From Astragalus membranaceus (Eukaryota; Streptophyta; Magnoliopsida; Fabales; Fabaceae), in assembly GCA_039519185.1 (NCBI GenBank), contig CM076846.1, forward strand, positions 136,559,027-136,623,026: a stretch of DNA of 64,000 nucleotides. Direction: 5' to 3'. The notes below the pieces were generated by a model. That model was not told the origin of the DNA, did not search any database, and saw nothing but the letters and a program-made list of their open reading frames with translations. Shown here piece after piece: positions 31,963 through 41,639 of the stretch (position 1 is the first letter of the stretch; every line of letters starts with the position of its first letter). The translations under genes were made by a program, and so were the position numbers.

Positions 31963-33450
31963 TTGAATTTCCATACTTCTTGGTGCTTCTGCATTAAATG
32001 CTCCTGCACTACCCTAGTGGATTCTTTTGCAATTTTTAGTTTTCCTTTAAACTCAGCAGACAATGGACCAGGGGGTATTTCCTTTGTTCATTTCCATCAA
32101 TTGGGACACCAGATTTCATACATAGTTCCATAATCAAACATGGAAATAAAAAAATCCCTCCTGCTTAATACTGCATGCTAAAATTTCCCTAGCAATTAAT
32201 CTTCCTATATCCACATTGCTTTCAGTTAAGATTGTGTCCATGAGGATCAATCTTTCTTTTAACAAATTATATGTGTGTGAAGTAGGAAGAATGGATGCAG
32301 CAATGAACAAATGCGAATTTCCTAATTCTTTGATCATAAAACTACTTCTGATTTTAAATTCTGTGTTAGTAAACTTCTCACAGACAACATCTTCAGCAAT
32401 CCTGGACTTAATCCTAATCATATCTTTCTTTCCATATCTTTCAAAATTATCTTCAAATTCACTTCCATTATATGTTAACATATAGTGGTCATTAATTCTT
32501 TTAGGGTTAAACATGACCTTCCTACCTCTAACCAAAGAAAAGTATTGGGGCTTACCTCCCTTGGAATCAGGAATCCCAGCATAGAATTCTCTCACCACTT
32601 GCTCCACATAAGATCCTCTATGTTGCACGAAAGTATCCCAATGAAGGTTAGCCACTGTAGACATGAAAGAGGGGCTGGCTTTTATCAGATTGTAGCCTCG
32701 TTCTGGTTGAATTTCCATACTTCTTGGTGCTTCTGCATTAAATGCTCCTGCACTACCCTAGTGGATTCTTTTGCAATTTTTAGTTTTCCTTTAAACTCAG
32801 CAGACAATGGACCAGGGGGTATTTCCTTTGTTCATTTCCATCAATTGGGACACCAGATTTCATACATAGTTCCATAATCAAACATGGAAATAAAAAAATC
32901 CCTCCTGCTTAATACTGCATGCTAAAATTTCCCTAGCAATTAATCTTCCTATATCCACATTGCTTTCAGTTAAGATTGTGTCCATGAGGATCAATCTTTC
33001 TTTTAACAAATTATATGTGTGTGAAGTAGGAAGAATGGATGCAGCAATGAACAAATGCCAATTTCCTAATTCTTTGATCATAAAACTACTTCTGATTTTA
33101 AATTCTGTGTTAGTAAACTTCTCCCAGACAACATCTTCAGCAATCCTGGACTTAATCCTAATCATATCTTTCTTTCCATATCTTTCAAAATTCTCTTCAA
33201 ATTCACTTCCATTATATGTTAACATATAGTGGTCATTAATTCTTTTAGGGTTAAACAGGACCTTCCTACCTCTAACCAAAGAAAAGTATTGGGGCTTACC
33301 TCCCTTGGAATCAGGAATCCCAGCATAGAATTCTCTCACCACTTGCTCCACATAAGATCCTCTATGTTGAACGAAAGTATCCCAATGAAGGTTAGCCACT
33401 GTAGACATGAAAGAGGGGCTGGCTTTTATCAGATTGTAGCCTCGTTCTGG
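31963..33450. repeat. 744-bp direct tandem duplication in the Athila extra gene
   Basis: 31963-32706 and 32707-33450 are the same sequence with about five single-base differences seen by eye (near 32309, 32393, 32453, 32515 and 32628). Each copy starts TTGAATTTCCATACTTC and ends CCTCGTTCTGG. It is therefore recent compared with the decay of the element. Confidence 0.92.
32134..32718 (-). pseudogene. Putative plant-transposon-protein domain, duplicated copy
   Basis: A 194-residue frame starting near the duplication junction (MEIQPERGYNL). It contains HWDTFVQHRGSYVEQVVREF and ends GFFYFHV. It is the same domain as at 32878-33597 and resembles the 'putative plant transposon protein' domain found after integrase in Athila-like elements. 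Both copies end at a run of seven T, after which a different frame would continue with CLIMELCMKSGVPI, so a one-base slip predates the duplication. Confidence 0.65.
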
Positions 33451-33597
33451 TAGCATCTCCATTTGCCATAGGTGAGCTTTTTCTGTTGTCACAGGTGCAT
33501 ATGCACTTGATGGTTGCATCGCCCTTTGCCTGGATGATGTTCCTGCACTGGGTGCTGATTTTCCAGAACCTTTTATTGCAGCTTGTTTCTTTCCCAT
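32878..33597 (-). pseudogene. Putative plant-transposon-protein domain, original copy with N-terminus
   Basis: A 239-residue frame from ATG at 33597 (MGKKQAAIKGSGKSAPSAG), with a basic/Ser-rich leader before the domain beginning PERGYNLIKASPSFM. It ends at the same T-run stop as the duplicate. Its role is unknown; the position after integrase is where Athila elements carry their extra, sometimes env-like, gene. I see no signal peptide or membrane segment. Confidence 0.65.
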
Positions 33598-34164
33598 TTC
33601 TAAGTTTGATTTCTGATTGTGTGAGTTTGTGCGTGAGGTTGAAGATGAAGTTTTTGGGAAGTTTGGGGATTTTTTTAGAGAAGGGGGAGAATTTACGGTT
33701 TAGAGAGATAAAGTGCAATAGTAACTTCGGTTTAATCGAAGGGAAGTTTAAATGGTGAATGGGGGTTAGTGGAGGTTGATTTGATGGGTGTTCAAGCCGC
33801 TAGGCTAGGTGGAGGGACATGCGTGAGGACACGTGCATCATTAGGTAAGACAATACACCATCTTAGCCATAAATCATGATTACTTTTCTTGATGCGCTGG
33901 CCATTTTTGAAAGACTTTTCACCCAAGTGAATTTTGAATTGCTGATGCAGGAGCACTGAGTATAGAGTGGTGCAGGTGCATGCAGTGCAGCTGCACTAAA
34001 ACCTGTGTTCCTACAAAACACTTGAAAACATCAATTTGAACAAAATAACTAATAACTTACCACAAAATCATGGGTTGCCTCCCATAAGCGCTTGTTTTAA
34101 GAGTCTTACAGCCTGACTACCTCTTTTTTTTTTTAGAGATTTTGAAAATGAGGGGTGTTCTTTT
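33598..34164 (-). other. Athila spacer between integrase and extra gene
   Basis: AT-rich. It contains near-palindromes at 33945-33996 and no recognisable gene. Confidence 0.5.
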
Positions 34165-35278
34165 CCCTCACCACATTTTCACTCTTTGGCCATTTACCTT
34201 GAAGGTTATTTTTGAGGCTTCATCATATAGATCGATCAACTGCACCATGGGGGTAGATTTTGACTAATTTAAATGGTCCTGACCATCTTGATTTAAGCTT
34301 TCCAGGGAACAATTTCAACCTAGAATTATATAACAAGACCATTCCTCCTTCTCTAAGTTCTCTTCTTTGGATTCTTTTGTCATGCCATGCTTTGGTTTTT
34401 GCTTTGTAAATTTCTGCATTCTCATAAGAGAATTGCCTAAATTCTTCTAATTCATTTAATTCTAAAAACCTTTGTGCACCTGCTTTGTTGAGATCAAAAG
34501 TTAGCTTTTTTATAGCCCATTATGACTTGTTTTCCAACTCAACGGGTAGGTGACATGCTTTGCCATAAACTATCCTATAGGGGGACATACCTAAGTGTGT
34601 TTTATATGCTATTGTGTATGCCCATAATGCTTCATCTAAGTGTAAAGACCAATCTTTTCTTGTTGGTCCAACCATTTTTTCAAGCATTCTTTTAATTTCC
34701 CTATTGGATAACTCAGCTTGTCCATTTGTTTGAGGGTGGTAGGCTGTAGCACTTTTGTCTTTTACCCCATATTTAGCAAGAAGATTTTCAATAAGTTTGT
34801 TGCAAAAATGTGAGCCTTCATCATTGATGATTGCTCTTGGGGTGCCAAATCTAGTGAAAATGTTTCTTTGAAGAAATTTACTAACTAACTTGGCATCATT
34901 ATTTGGTAATGCTACTGCCTCTACCCATTTGGACACATAATCAACAGCGACTAAGATATATTGATTCCCAAAAGAAGGTGGAAAAGGACCCATGAAATCC
35001 ATGCCCAATACATCAAAAAGTTCAATTTCTAAAATATTGGTTCTAGGCATTTCATGTCTTTTAGAAATATTTCCTGCTCTTTGACATTTGTCACAAGTTT
35101 TGACCATTAAATATGCATCTTTGAACAGAGTAGGCCAATAATAACCTGACTGTAATACCTTAGCTGCTGTTCTGGTGCTTTGAAAGTGACCTCCATATGG
35201 TGCAGCATGGCAGTGCAAGAGCACTACTTCCTGTTCCTCTTCTGGGATGCATTTCCTCATTAACTGATCTGGACACAT
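34165..35278 (-). pseudogene. Athila integrase
   Basis: The main frame (35278-34520, 252 residues) has the HHCC zinc site (HCHAAPYGGH, CDKCQRAG), then the core residues in GMDFMGPF, INDEGSHF and GQAELSNRE. A TAA near 34517 interrupts it after ELENKS; a conserved C-terminal domain can be followed in the same frame to about 34200 (WAIKKLTFDLNKAG and on). The core triad is present. It lies directly after RNase H, with a cluster of four 15-bp-spaced near-palindromes between them (35319-35375). Confidence 0.8.
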
Positions 35279-35381
35279 TTTGTAGAGTAAAGGAAGTTAA
35301 CTATGTAAGCAAACCACGCTGCAGCTGCATTAGATGCACCTGCACCAGGTGCAGGAGCACTGGGTGCTGGCAAAGCAATTG

Positions 35382-36966
35382 CTAACAGTTTTTCATCAGG
35401 AAAACTTTCCTTGATATCTCCTTCCTTTGTACCTGTTCCTTACTTTCAAGTCTAGATAAATGGTTAGCAACTTTGTTCTCCACCCCCTTTTTGTCTCTGA
35501 TTTCAAGATCAAATTCTTGAAGGAGGAGAACCCATCTTATTATCCTTGGTTTTGCATCTTTCTTTGAAATTAAATATTTGATGGCAGAATGATCAGTATA
35601 AACAACAACTTTGGTGCCAACCAAGTAAGATCTAAATTTGTCAAATGCAAAAACCACTGCTAATAGTTCTTTTTCTGTTAAAGTGTAATTCATTTGAGCT
35701 TCAATCAATGTTTTGCTAGCATAATAGATAGAATGAAAGATTTTATCATACCTTTGCCCTAGGACAGCTCCCACAGCAAAGTCACTAGCATCACACATTA
35801 ATTCAAAGGGCTTGCTCCAGTCTGGTGTGACAACTACTGGAGCAGTCACTAATGCCTTTTTGAGCCTTTGGAATGCTTCCATACATGGTTCATCAAAGTT
35901 GAAAGGTGCATCATTTTGCAAGAGTGTACATAATGGCTTGGATATCTTTGGAAAATCTTTGATAAATCTTCTGTAGAAGCCTGCATGACCTAAGAAGCTC
36001 CTAATTCCTTTAACAGTTGTTGGAAGTGGTAGTTTTTCAATAACCTCAATTTTGGTCTTATCCACTTCAAGTACTTTCTTTGACACTTTATGACCCAACA
36101 CAATACCTTCTTGTACCATGAAATGGCACTTCTCCCAATTGAGCACTAAATTTGTTTCCTCACATCTTCTGAAAATTTCCTCTAAGTTAGACAAACAAAG
36201 TTGAAATGTCCCTCCAAATATTGAGAAATCATTCATGAATACTTCCATTGATTGCTCAATGAAATATGAGAATATTGACATCATGCATCTTTGGAATGTT
36301 GCAGGTGCATTACATAGTCCAAATGGCATCCTTCTAAATGCAAAGGTACCATAAGGGCATGTAAAGGTTGTTTTCTGTTGATCATTAGGCTCTATAGCAA
36401 TTTGATTCTAGCCTGAATATCCATCTAAGAAAAAATAAAACTCTTTACCTGCTAATCTATCCAACATTTGATCTATGATTGGTAAAGGAAAGTGATCCCT
36501 TTTTGTGGCCTTGTTGAGTTTTCTGTAATCCATACATATCCTCCAACCTGTAACAGTTCTGGTTGGTATTAATTCATTCTTTTCATTGGCTATAACTGTC
36601 ACACCCCCTTCTTTGATACACATTGCACAGGGCTTACCCATGCACTATCTGAAATAGGGTATATGATTCCAGCATCTAGCCATTTAATAATTTATTTCTT
36701 TACAACCTCCTTCATGATGGATTCAACCTTCTCTGTCCTTCTATACTATTCTTGGAATTGTCTTCCAAAATAATTCTATGCATGCATATTGAAGGGCTGA
36801 TTCCTTTAATGTCTGCCATTTGCCAACCTATTGTTTTTTTATGCTTTCTTAAGGTACAAATGAGATCATGCTCCTGCTCTATTGATAAGTCAGAGGCAAG
36901 GATCACTGGAAGTGTATCATCTTCCCCTAAGAAAGCATATTTCATATGTTTGGGCAATTCCTTCAA
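35382..36966 (-). pseudogene. Athila RT and RNase H, broken
   Basis: The block 36966-36712 ends in IEGQRRLNPS, the usual entry to RT; 36641-36408 has RICMDYRKLNKATKRDHFP and FFLDGYSG, then a TAG where Tyr is expected; 36329-35382 has MPFGLCNAPATFQR and RNase H (ELMCDASDFAVGAVLGQ, VVYTDHSAIKYL). The catalytic box reads FMNDFSIF: the first Asp of the expected MDD is Asn. A TAA lies just after QRRLNPS as well. RT cannot be functional. Confidence 0.85.
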
Positions 36967-37034
36967 TTCTAGTTTTGGAGGTTGTTCTATTGAGGGTAAA
37001 TTCTTTTTGAGGTTAGGATCTTCTAGATTAAGAG

Positions 37035-37039
37035 GTTCA
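37035..37039. repeat. Target-site duplication GTTCA (left)
   Basis: It matches GTTCA at 38442-38446 and frames the solo LTR. The Athila reading frame lines up across the two flanks once one copy is removed. Confidence 0.9.
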
Positions 37040-37300
37040 TGTGGATATCTTGTGTTGCAGGTTAAGTTTTGATGATGAGGTGGTCTAAGTCAAAGTGAAA
37101 AGTGGAACTCCAAGGCACAAACAAGACTCAAGAAGTAAGTCCGTGTCAAGGGTAGTTACTAGGAGTTTGGGTCGTGTCTTAGGAACAAACTGTAAACCGC
37201 TTTTGAGGATCGGCTCAAGTCACAATCTCACAGCACGTATCCATGCATAGGTTAGGCATAAGTATGGCACGTAACATGAAATTAAGTTTTGAAAGCACAA

Positions 37301-37781
37301 AATTGATTTTGCACCTGATACATCAAGCACAAAATCGATTTTGCACTTGTTTCCCTTAAAGATAGATATTGATTCATAGCCTTCTTCCTTAAAGCCCAAA
37401 ATCGATTTCCAAACATATTTTAAAGGCAACAAATTGATTTTCCCCTTAAATACATAAAGCTACAAATCAATTTCCTTCCTTCTTAGTCATGAACTTGATT
37501 TTTGCAAAGCTAATTAAGAATCGATTCATGGCTCTCTATTTTAAAAGAGAAAAATCGATTCATGGCTTTCCTTTTAAAGAGAAGAATCAATTTATGGCTT
37601 GCTTGCTTTGAAGCAAACAAATCGATTCATAGCCTATTTCTTCCAAGATATAAATCAATTTTCTACTTATACACTTAAGCACATAATCGATTTTTCATTT
37701 AGTGTTAGAAGCCATCAACGGTCATATTTTTAAGCAAAGAATCGATTCACACACTAAACTATTTCAAGCTTAGAATCAATT
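37301..37781 (+). promoter_or_regulatory. Decayed AATCGATT array (about 15 positions)
   Basis: Exact or variant cores start at 37301, 37333, 37367, 37400, 37432, 37465, 37493, 37519, 37553, 37585, 37620, 37653, 37685, 37740 and 37774. Most steps are 32-35 bp. Many cores read AATTGATT or AATCAATT, the two products of CpG deamination. Confidence 0.8.
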
Positions 37782-37837
37782 TTATTCTTATACGTTATCA
37801 CATCATATTCTGTCCAACGGTCATATTTCTCTTAGAT

Positions 37838-37847
37838 CTATAAATAG
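37838..37847 (+). promoter_or_regulatory. TATA box of the SIRE-type solo LTR
   Basis: CTATAAATAG, about 57 bp downstream of the last palindrome. Confidence 0.7.
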
Positions 37848-38441
37848 GGTCCTAGTGCTGCACAGAATGCACAACCCATTCACTCATAAGCTGAAACGCA
37901 AAAACCCAAGCACACACTTTTGTTCTTCACGTTTTTCAATCTATCAGAGCTGATCTCTCTCAAGGGTTAGACTGGGTTGGGAATCTTCAAGTTGTTGTAT
38001 CCACCTTCATAGAGGTATTTTTTTATTTATTTGTAATTTATTTTAATCGTTGTAATTGGTTTGTACTAGAGAGTGGGGTATCTCTCTAGGGTTTGTGGTT
38101 GTAACAAGGGTGGGGTATCTCTTGTTGGTTATAGATCTTGAGGGCTCTTGCAATAGGTGGGGTATCCTAGGTGAAGAGTGCCTGAGTCTGTAAGGGTTTT
38201 AAAGCACCCGGTTAAGCTTTGTTTTTGTTAGTGGAAAATCTCACAGGGTTGTGAGGACTAGACGTAGGTCACTGGGAGGTGACTGAACCAGTATAAAATC
38301 TACTGTGTTCTTTACTGTTTTTATTTTTTTTTCATTCATTCCATAAACCTGCGCGAAAAATTAATCTAAGTCGTTAAAAGGGGAAAAGTTTTTAAAATCT
38401 CAATCCACTCCCCCTCTTGAGACTGAAGCCACTTGGTAACA

Positions 38442-38759
38442 GTTCATAAGTTTTGGTCCATACCTCCTTGGTAGGTCTTTCACTTGGCAGAATGTCTTTT
38501 TCCAGATTATCCTCATCAAGCAGTGCAGGTGCATCTGGTGCAAGTACACTAGTGAGATGATCATATTGCTTATGGAACTGCTTCTGCACTATTTGATCAA
38601 GAGAGATGATGGCTAGGAAACAATTCCCTCTGGATGGCTAGGAAACAAAATCTGCAGGAAACACAAATTTTTCAACCTTAACCAAAATATCTTCAACAAT
38701 TCCCTCTGGGTAGGCTATTGATCTATCAGCAAGTTGAAGTGTCACTGTAGTAGGCCTAG
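38442..38759 (-). pseudogene. Athila protease remnant
   Basis: Between the solo LTR and 38759 the minus strand encodes two protease-RT linker pieces: TTVTLQLADRSIAYPEGIVE near 38750-38690, and the frame 38589-38447 with ERPTKEVWTKTYE. The active-site part is missing because the second Athila LTR cuts it at 38760. A stop follows FVFPADFVS. A pair of near-palindromes lies at 38523-38549. Confidence 0.65.
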
Positions 38760-38940
38760 TGATAAATCCATATCACATACTTGTTTCGAATGTTAAAAAC
38801 TGTGTTTTGAATGAAGATTTTAATGAAAACCAGTAAAGTTTGAGCAGATTTTGTGAATTTGTAAATCTAGTTTTTGTGTAGTGGTTATGCCGGTTTTTCT
38901 TTGTTTTTATGTGCACAGGAACTAGATCGAGTTGTAGAAC
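38760..38940 (+). repeat. Second Athila, 5' LTR, first part
   Basis: It begins TGATAAATCC next to the truncated first-Athila protease and runs to AGAAC, the target repeat of the nested Tekay-type element. It resumes at 47761. Confidence 0.6.
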
Positions 38941-40225
38941 TGTAACATCCCCAAAATAATTAATGGAATTATTTGGGTGTTAACCCAATTAAACCAATTT
39001 AGTACTCGACTGGTAAATTTATCGGGTGCTAAAATTATTTAATTGTTGTCATCGGATCGTTAACCGGATAATACGGACCAAGGAAGTTTTGGAATCGAAA
39101 TAAGAGATTTCGATCGATATGGTAATTTGACCGCGTTGCAACTCAAATATTAAATAAATAAGTATAAGTGTGTGTGTGTGTTAAAAAAGAAAGAAAGGAT
39201 GCGAGAGTGACAGAGAGGAGAAACAGAGAGAATGAGAGAAAAGAACGAAAAGAGAAAGAAAGAGGGAGGAAGAAGAAGAGGAAAAAGGGAGTACCTCCGC
39301 TCAACGAAACGACTTCCTTCCAACACGAAAAATGCTCAGCGTTACTTCCTCTTCGATTTGGTACCAAGATTTTCATCATCAACCTTCTCTCTCTCACCTT
39401 GCCATTTTCGAACTTGAGAGGGAAAATCGGAGTTTCGATGGTTATGGCTCAAGGGAAAGCTAAGGACGATGTTTAGAAGCGAGCACGAGGTGGATTACTC
39501 GAGTATTGAAGATCGATTGGGTGAATTGGAATTGAAAATCAAAGATTGGGGTTTTTGGTGAATAGTAGCTTTTGGAGGTTAGGGATGATGAATAGTGTTC
39601 GTGGAAGATTTCGTGGGATTCGGTATTTCGGTCAAAAGCGGTTTCGTGATTGAGTGGGGAGCTTTGGAAACGGATTGGGTGTCGCCGGAGCGGGGAGCGT
39701 TCGTGTGGCTACTCGGTGATTTCGGCTCGATCGTGGTTCACGCTTCAAGGGTGAGTTCTACTCACGCTTAGGATTTTTGTTTTTCGAATGAATTGATAAA
39801 CTGTTTTATCGCTTTCGCTGGACTGGAATATTATTTGATAATCGAGTTTGAGAGATTTTGGGTTGAAAACCGTTATTTGAAAATATGTCGCGTTTTGATA
39901 CAATTCGATTACAATGAGTTTTTGATTGATTTGTTTGATTGTGTGACTTTGATTGAGACTGTTTTTATGGTCGTCAAATCTGTTTTCGGTCGGAACGAGA
40001 ATCGTTCGAGAACTTTTGGGTCAAAAACCGTTATTTCGGAATATGTCGTATTTTGGAAAGATTCGTTTTGATTGAGTTTTTGATTGGATTGATTGATTGT
40101 GTGGTTTGTATTGGGTCTATTGTATTGGTTGTCAAAACTGTTTTCGATCAGAACGAGAATCGGAATTGAGCGGAATAGCGGTTTTCGCGCGAAACCGCCA
40201 AAATTCTGCAGCATCAGGTCCCCAT

Positions 40226-40328
40226 CGCGTCGCGACCTCCCTCCTTCGCGTCGCGACCATGCTTCAGTTTGCAACGAAAATATTTCTGTCATTTTCCGCG
40301 TCGCGACGGTTTCGTATCGCGTCGCGAC
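40226..40328 (+). promoter_or_regulatory. Palindromic word array CGCGTCGCGAC (4 copies)
   Basis: Starts at 40226, 40247, 40297 and 40318: two pairs with 21 bp inside each pair and 71 bp between pairs. The core GTCGCGAC is a perfect palindrome. The second LTR has the same array at 46497-46599. Confidence 0.9.
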
Positions 40329-40744
40329 GCTTTGCAGATTTTCAACAGTTTTTCACTGATTTTGTTTTCGCGATAACTTTAGATCCGGGAACCCGATTGA
40401 GGTGTTCTAAGATGCGTTGGAAAGCTTATTCAGAGGCCTAACTGAATATTCTATTTTTAAGGCAAAATGAACTGTTTTTGATATTGAAAATTGTGTCGAA
40501 AAGTGGTCAACTAGAGTGCGAGTGTGAACTTGGTTTTTATAAAAAGAAAATGTGGATTAAGTGTTTCATTGATTGTCTAATTTGATGGACCGTGGGTTCA
40601 TAGTACTGTAGATATATGTTTATATATCGAGTTGGGTGACGACCCTATGTTGTAACATACTAGGGGGAGGGAGTCATGATCCTCTTACCTAGGCTCCATG
40701 CCAATAGGAGAAGGTACTATTGGTAGGGGGGTTCACCGCCTTGC

Positions 40745-40975
40745 AGCGTTCGCGTCAGCGGTGTTATGTTGTTTGTAGTACGTTTACCGGGTTCTTCGTT
40801 CGCGTTAGCGGTATCGTACTAAACTAACAGGTTACCGGGTTCTTCGTTCGCGTCAGCGGTAATCTGTTTTTGTGTGATTGTTTTTATGCGATACCGGGTT
40901 CTTCGTTCGCGTCAGCGGTATCGTACTAAACTAACAGGTTACCGGGTTCTTCGTTCGCGTCAGCGGTAATCTGTT
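40745..40975 (+). repeat. Tandem repeat TTCGTTCGCGTCAGCGGTA
   Basis: Five copies of a unit around CCGGGTTCTTCGTTCGCG, ending AGCGGT. Many copies have TACCG at one end and CGGTA at the other. Repeated at 47016-47246 in the 3' LTR. A related but different unit is found at 58231-58442. Confidence 0.85.
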
Positions 40976-41486
40976 AAAATGTTTTATGCGGTCCATCGGG
41001 GGTAGCGTTCGCGCAGCCGATGCCGTATTGAATTAAAATGATTTTATAATTGAACCGAGAGTGCGAGTAGGGGTCTCGGTAGAACTCACTGAGACAAGTT
41101 GTCTCACCCAATCCATTGTTGTTGTTTTACAGAGAAACAGGGAAAGAGGAGATCCACAGAGGCACGAGCAGGTTGCCCTCGGACTGGCTACTGAAGACTT
41201 AGCTTTATGTTTAAGTTTATATTTCCCTTTTGTTGTCTGTATACTAAAACATTATGTATTTAATGTATATCTTTCTTCCGCTTTCTTGTATGATACTGAA
41301 TACTATAGATGCTGATGGTATATGGTCTGAGAACCATATTGTCTTGTTGTAAATAAGATTGTTTGGGTTATATTCAGCGAAAAATTTATAGTGATATTCA
41401 GTGTCTAAGCAGGAATTATATCTCTGATGTGTTACTAATGTGCACTTGGGTATTCTCAGTAGAAAGAAATACCGGGGTGTTACAGT

Positions 41487-41498
41487 TGGTATCAGAGC
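41487..41498 (+). other. Primer-binding site (tRNA-Met type)
   Basis: TGGTATCAGAGC, two bases after the LTR end at 41484. Confidence 0.92.
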
Positions 41499-41639
41499 AG
41501 TTCGACCTAGTCGGACTTAGTTTAGGGTTGAGTCGATTCCTTGTTAGTCCTTTCTGTAATTACACTTGTGATGCTAAGAGACATTGAGCCTGATCAACTT
41601 AATACTTAGTGCATCATAAGTGGAATTCTGACTGGATGA

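Larger units (their letters stand above)
37040..38441 (+). mobile_element. SIRE-type solo LTR
   Basis: 1402 bp from TGTGGATATC to TTGGTAACA, with GTTCA on both sides and no internal region. The end block ('ggtcactgggaggtgactgaaccagtataaaatc' region near 38266-38300, C-rich run near 38407) is typical of SIRE/Maximus LTRs. It is oriented plus, opposite to its Athila host. It shares the palindrome array and TATA order with the LTRs at 1-1114 and 12495-28858. Confidence 0.9.
29077..38759 (-). mobile_element. First Athila element, internal region, degenerate
   Basis: Minus-strand order is protease remnant, RT, RNase H, integrase, then a region with a duplicated putative plant-transposon-protein domain and low-complexity ORFs, then a long untranslated part and PPT. 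The Athila assignment rests on the RT-integrase sequence and on the extra domain after integrase. It is inactivated by stops, a changed RT catalytic residue and a solo LTR. At 38760 it is cut by a second Athila LTR. TGCA-type near-palindromes are scattered throughout. Confidence 0.75.
39751..41132 (+). other. Putative intron within the 5' LTR leader
   Basis: 1382 bp. The 5' end GTGAGT pairs with ACTCAC nine bases on (GTGAGTTCTACTCAC, 39751-39765). The 3' end is TTGTTGTTGTTTTACAG, preceded by the hairpin TGAGACAAGTTGTCTCA at 41090-41106. The same layout recurs in LTRs at 53495-55801, 55807-57550 and 57771-60005. Splicing itself is inferred. Confidence 0.6.
38941..41484 (+). repeat. Tekay-type 5' LTR with intron-like segment
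   Basis: TGTAACATCCCC to GGTGTTACA. In order: TATA-like region near 39147-39166, followed by a TG run; probable leader exon; 5' splice-site-like GTGAGT at 39751; palindrome array 40226-40328; tandem repeat 40745-40975; hairpin 41090-41106; splice acceptor at 41131-41132. Short ORFs within it occur identically in both LTRs and do not resemble known proteins. Confidence 0.93.

Noticed and set aside
39143..40441. Several short ORFs in the Tekay-type LTR, repeated at 45414-46712
   Set aside because: They lie in LTR leader and intron-like DNA, overlap each other on both strands and have no recognisable domain; they are identical only because the LTRs are.
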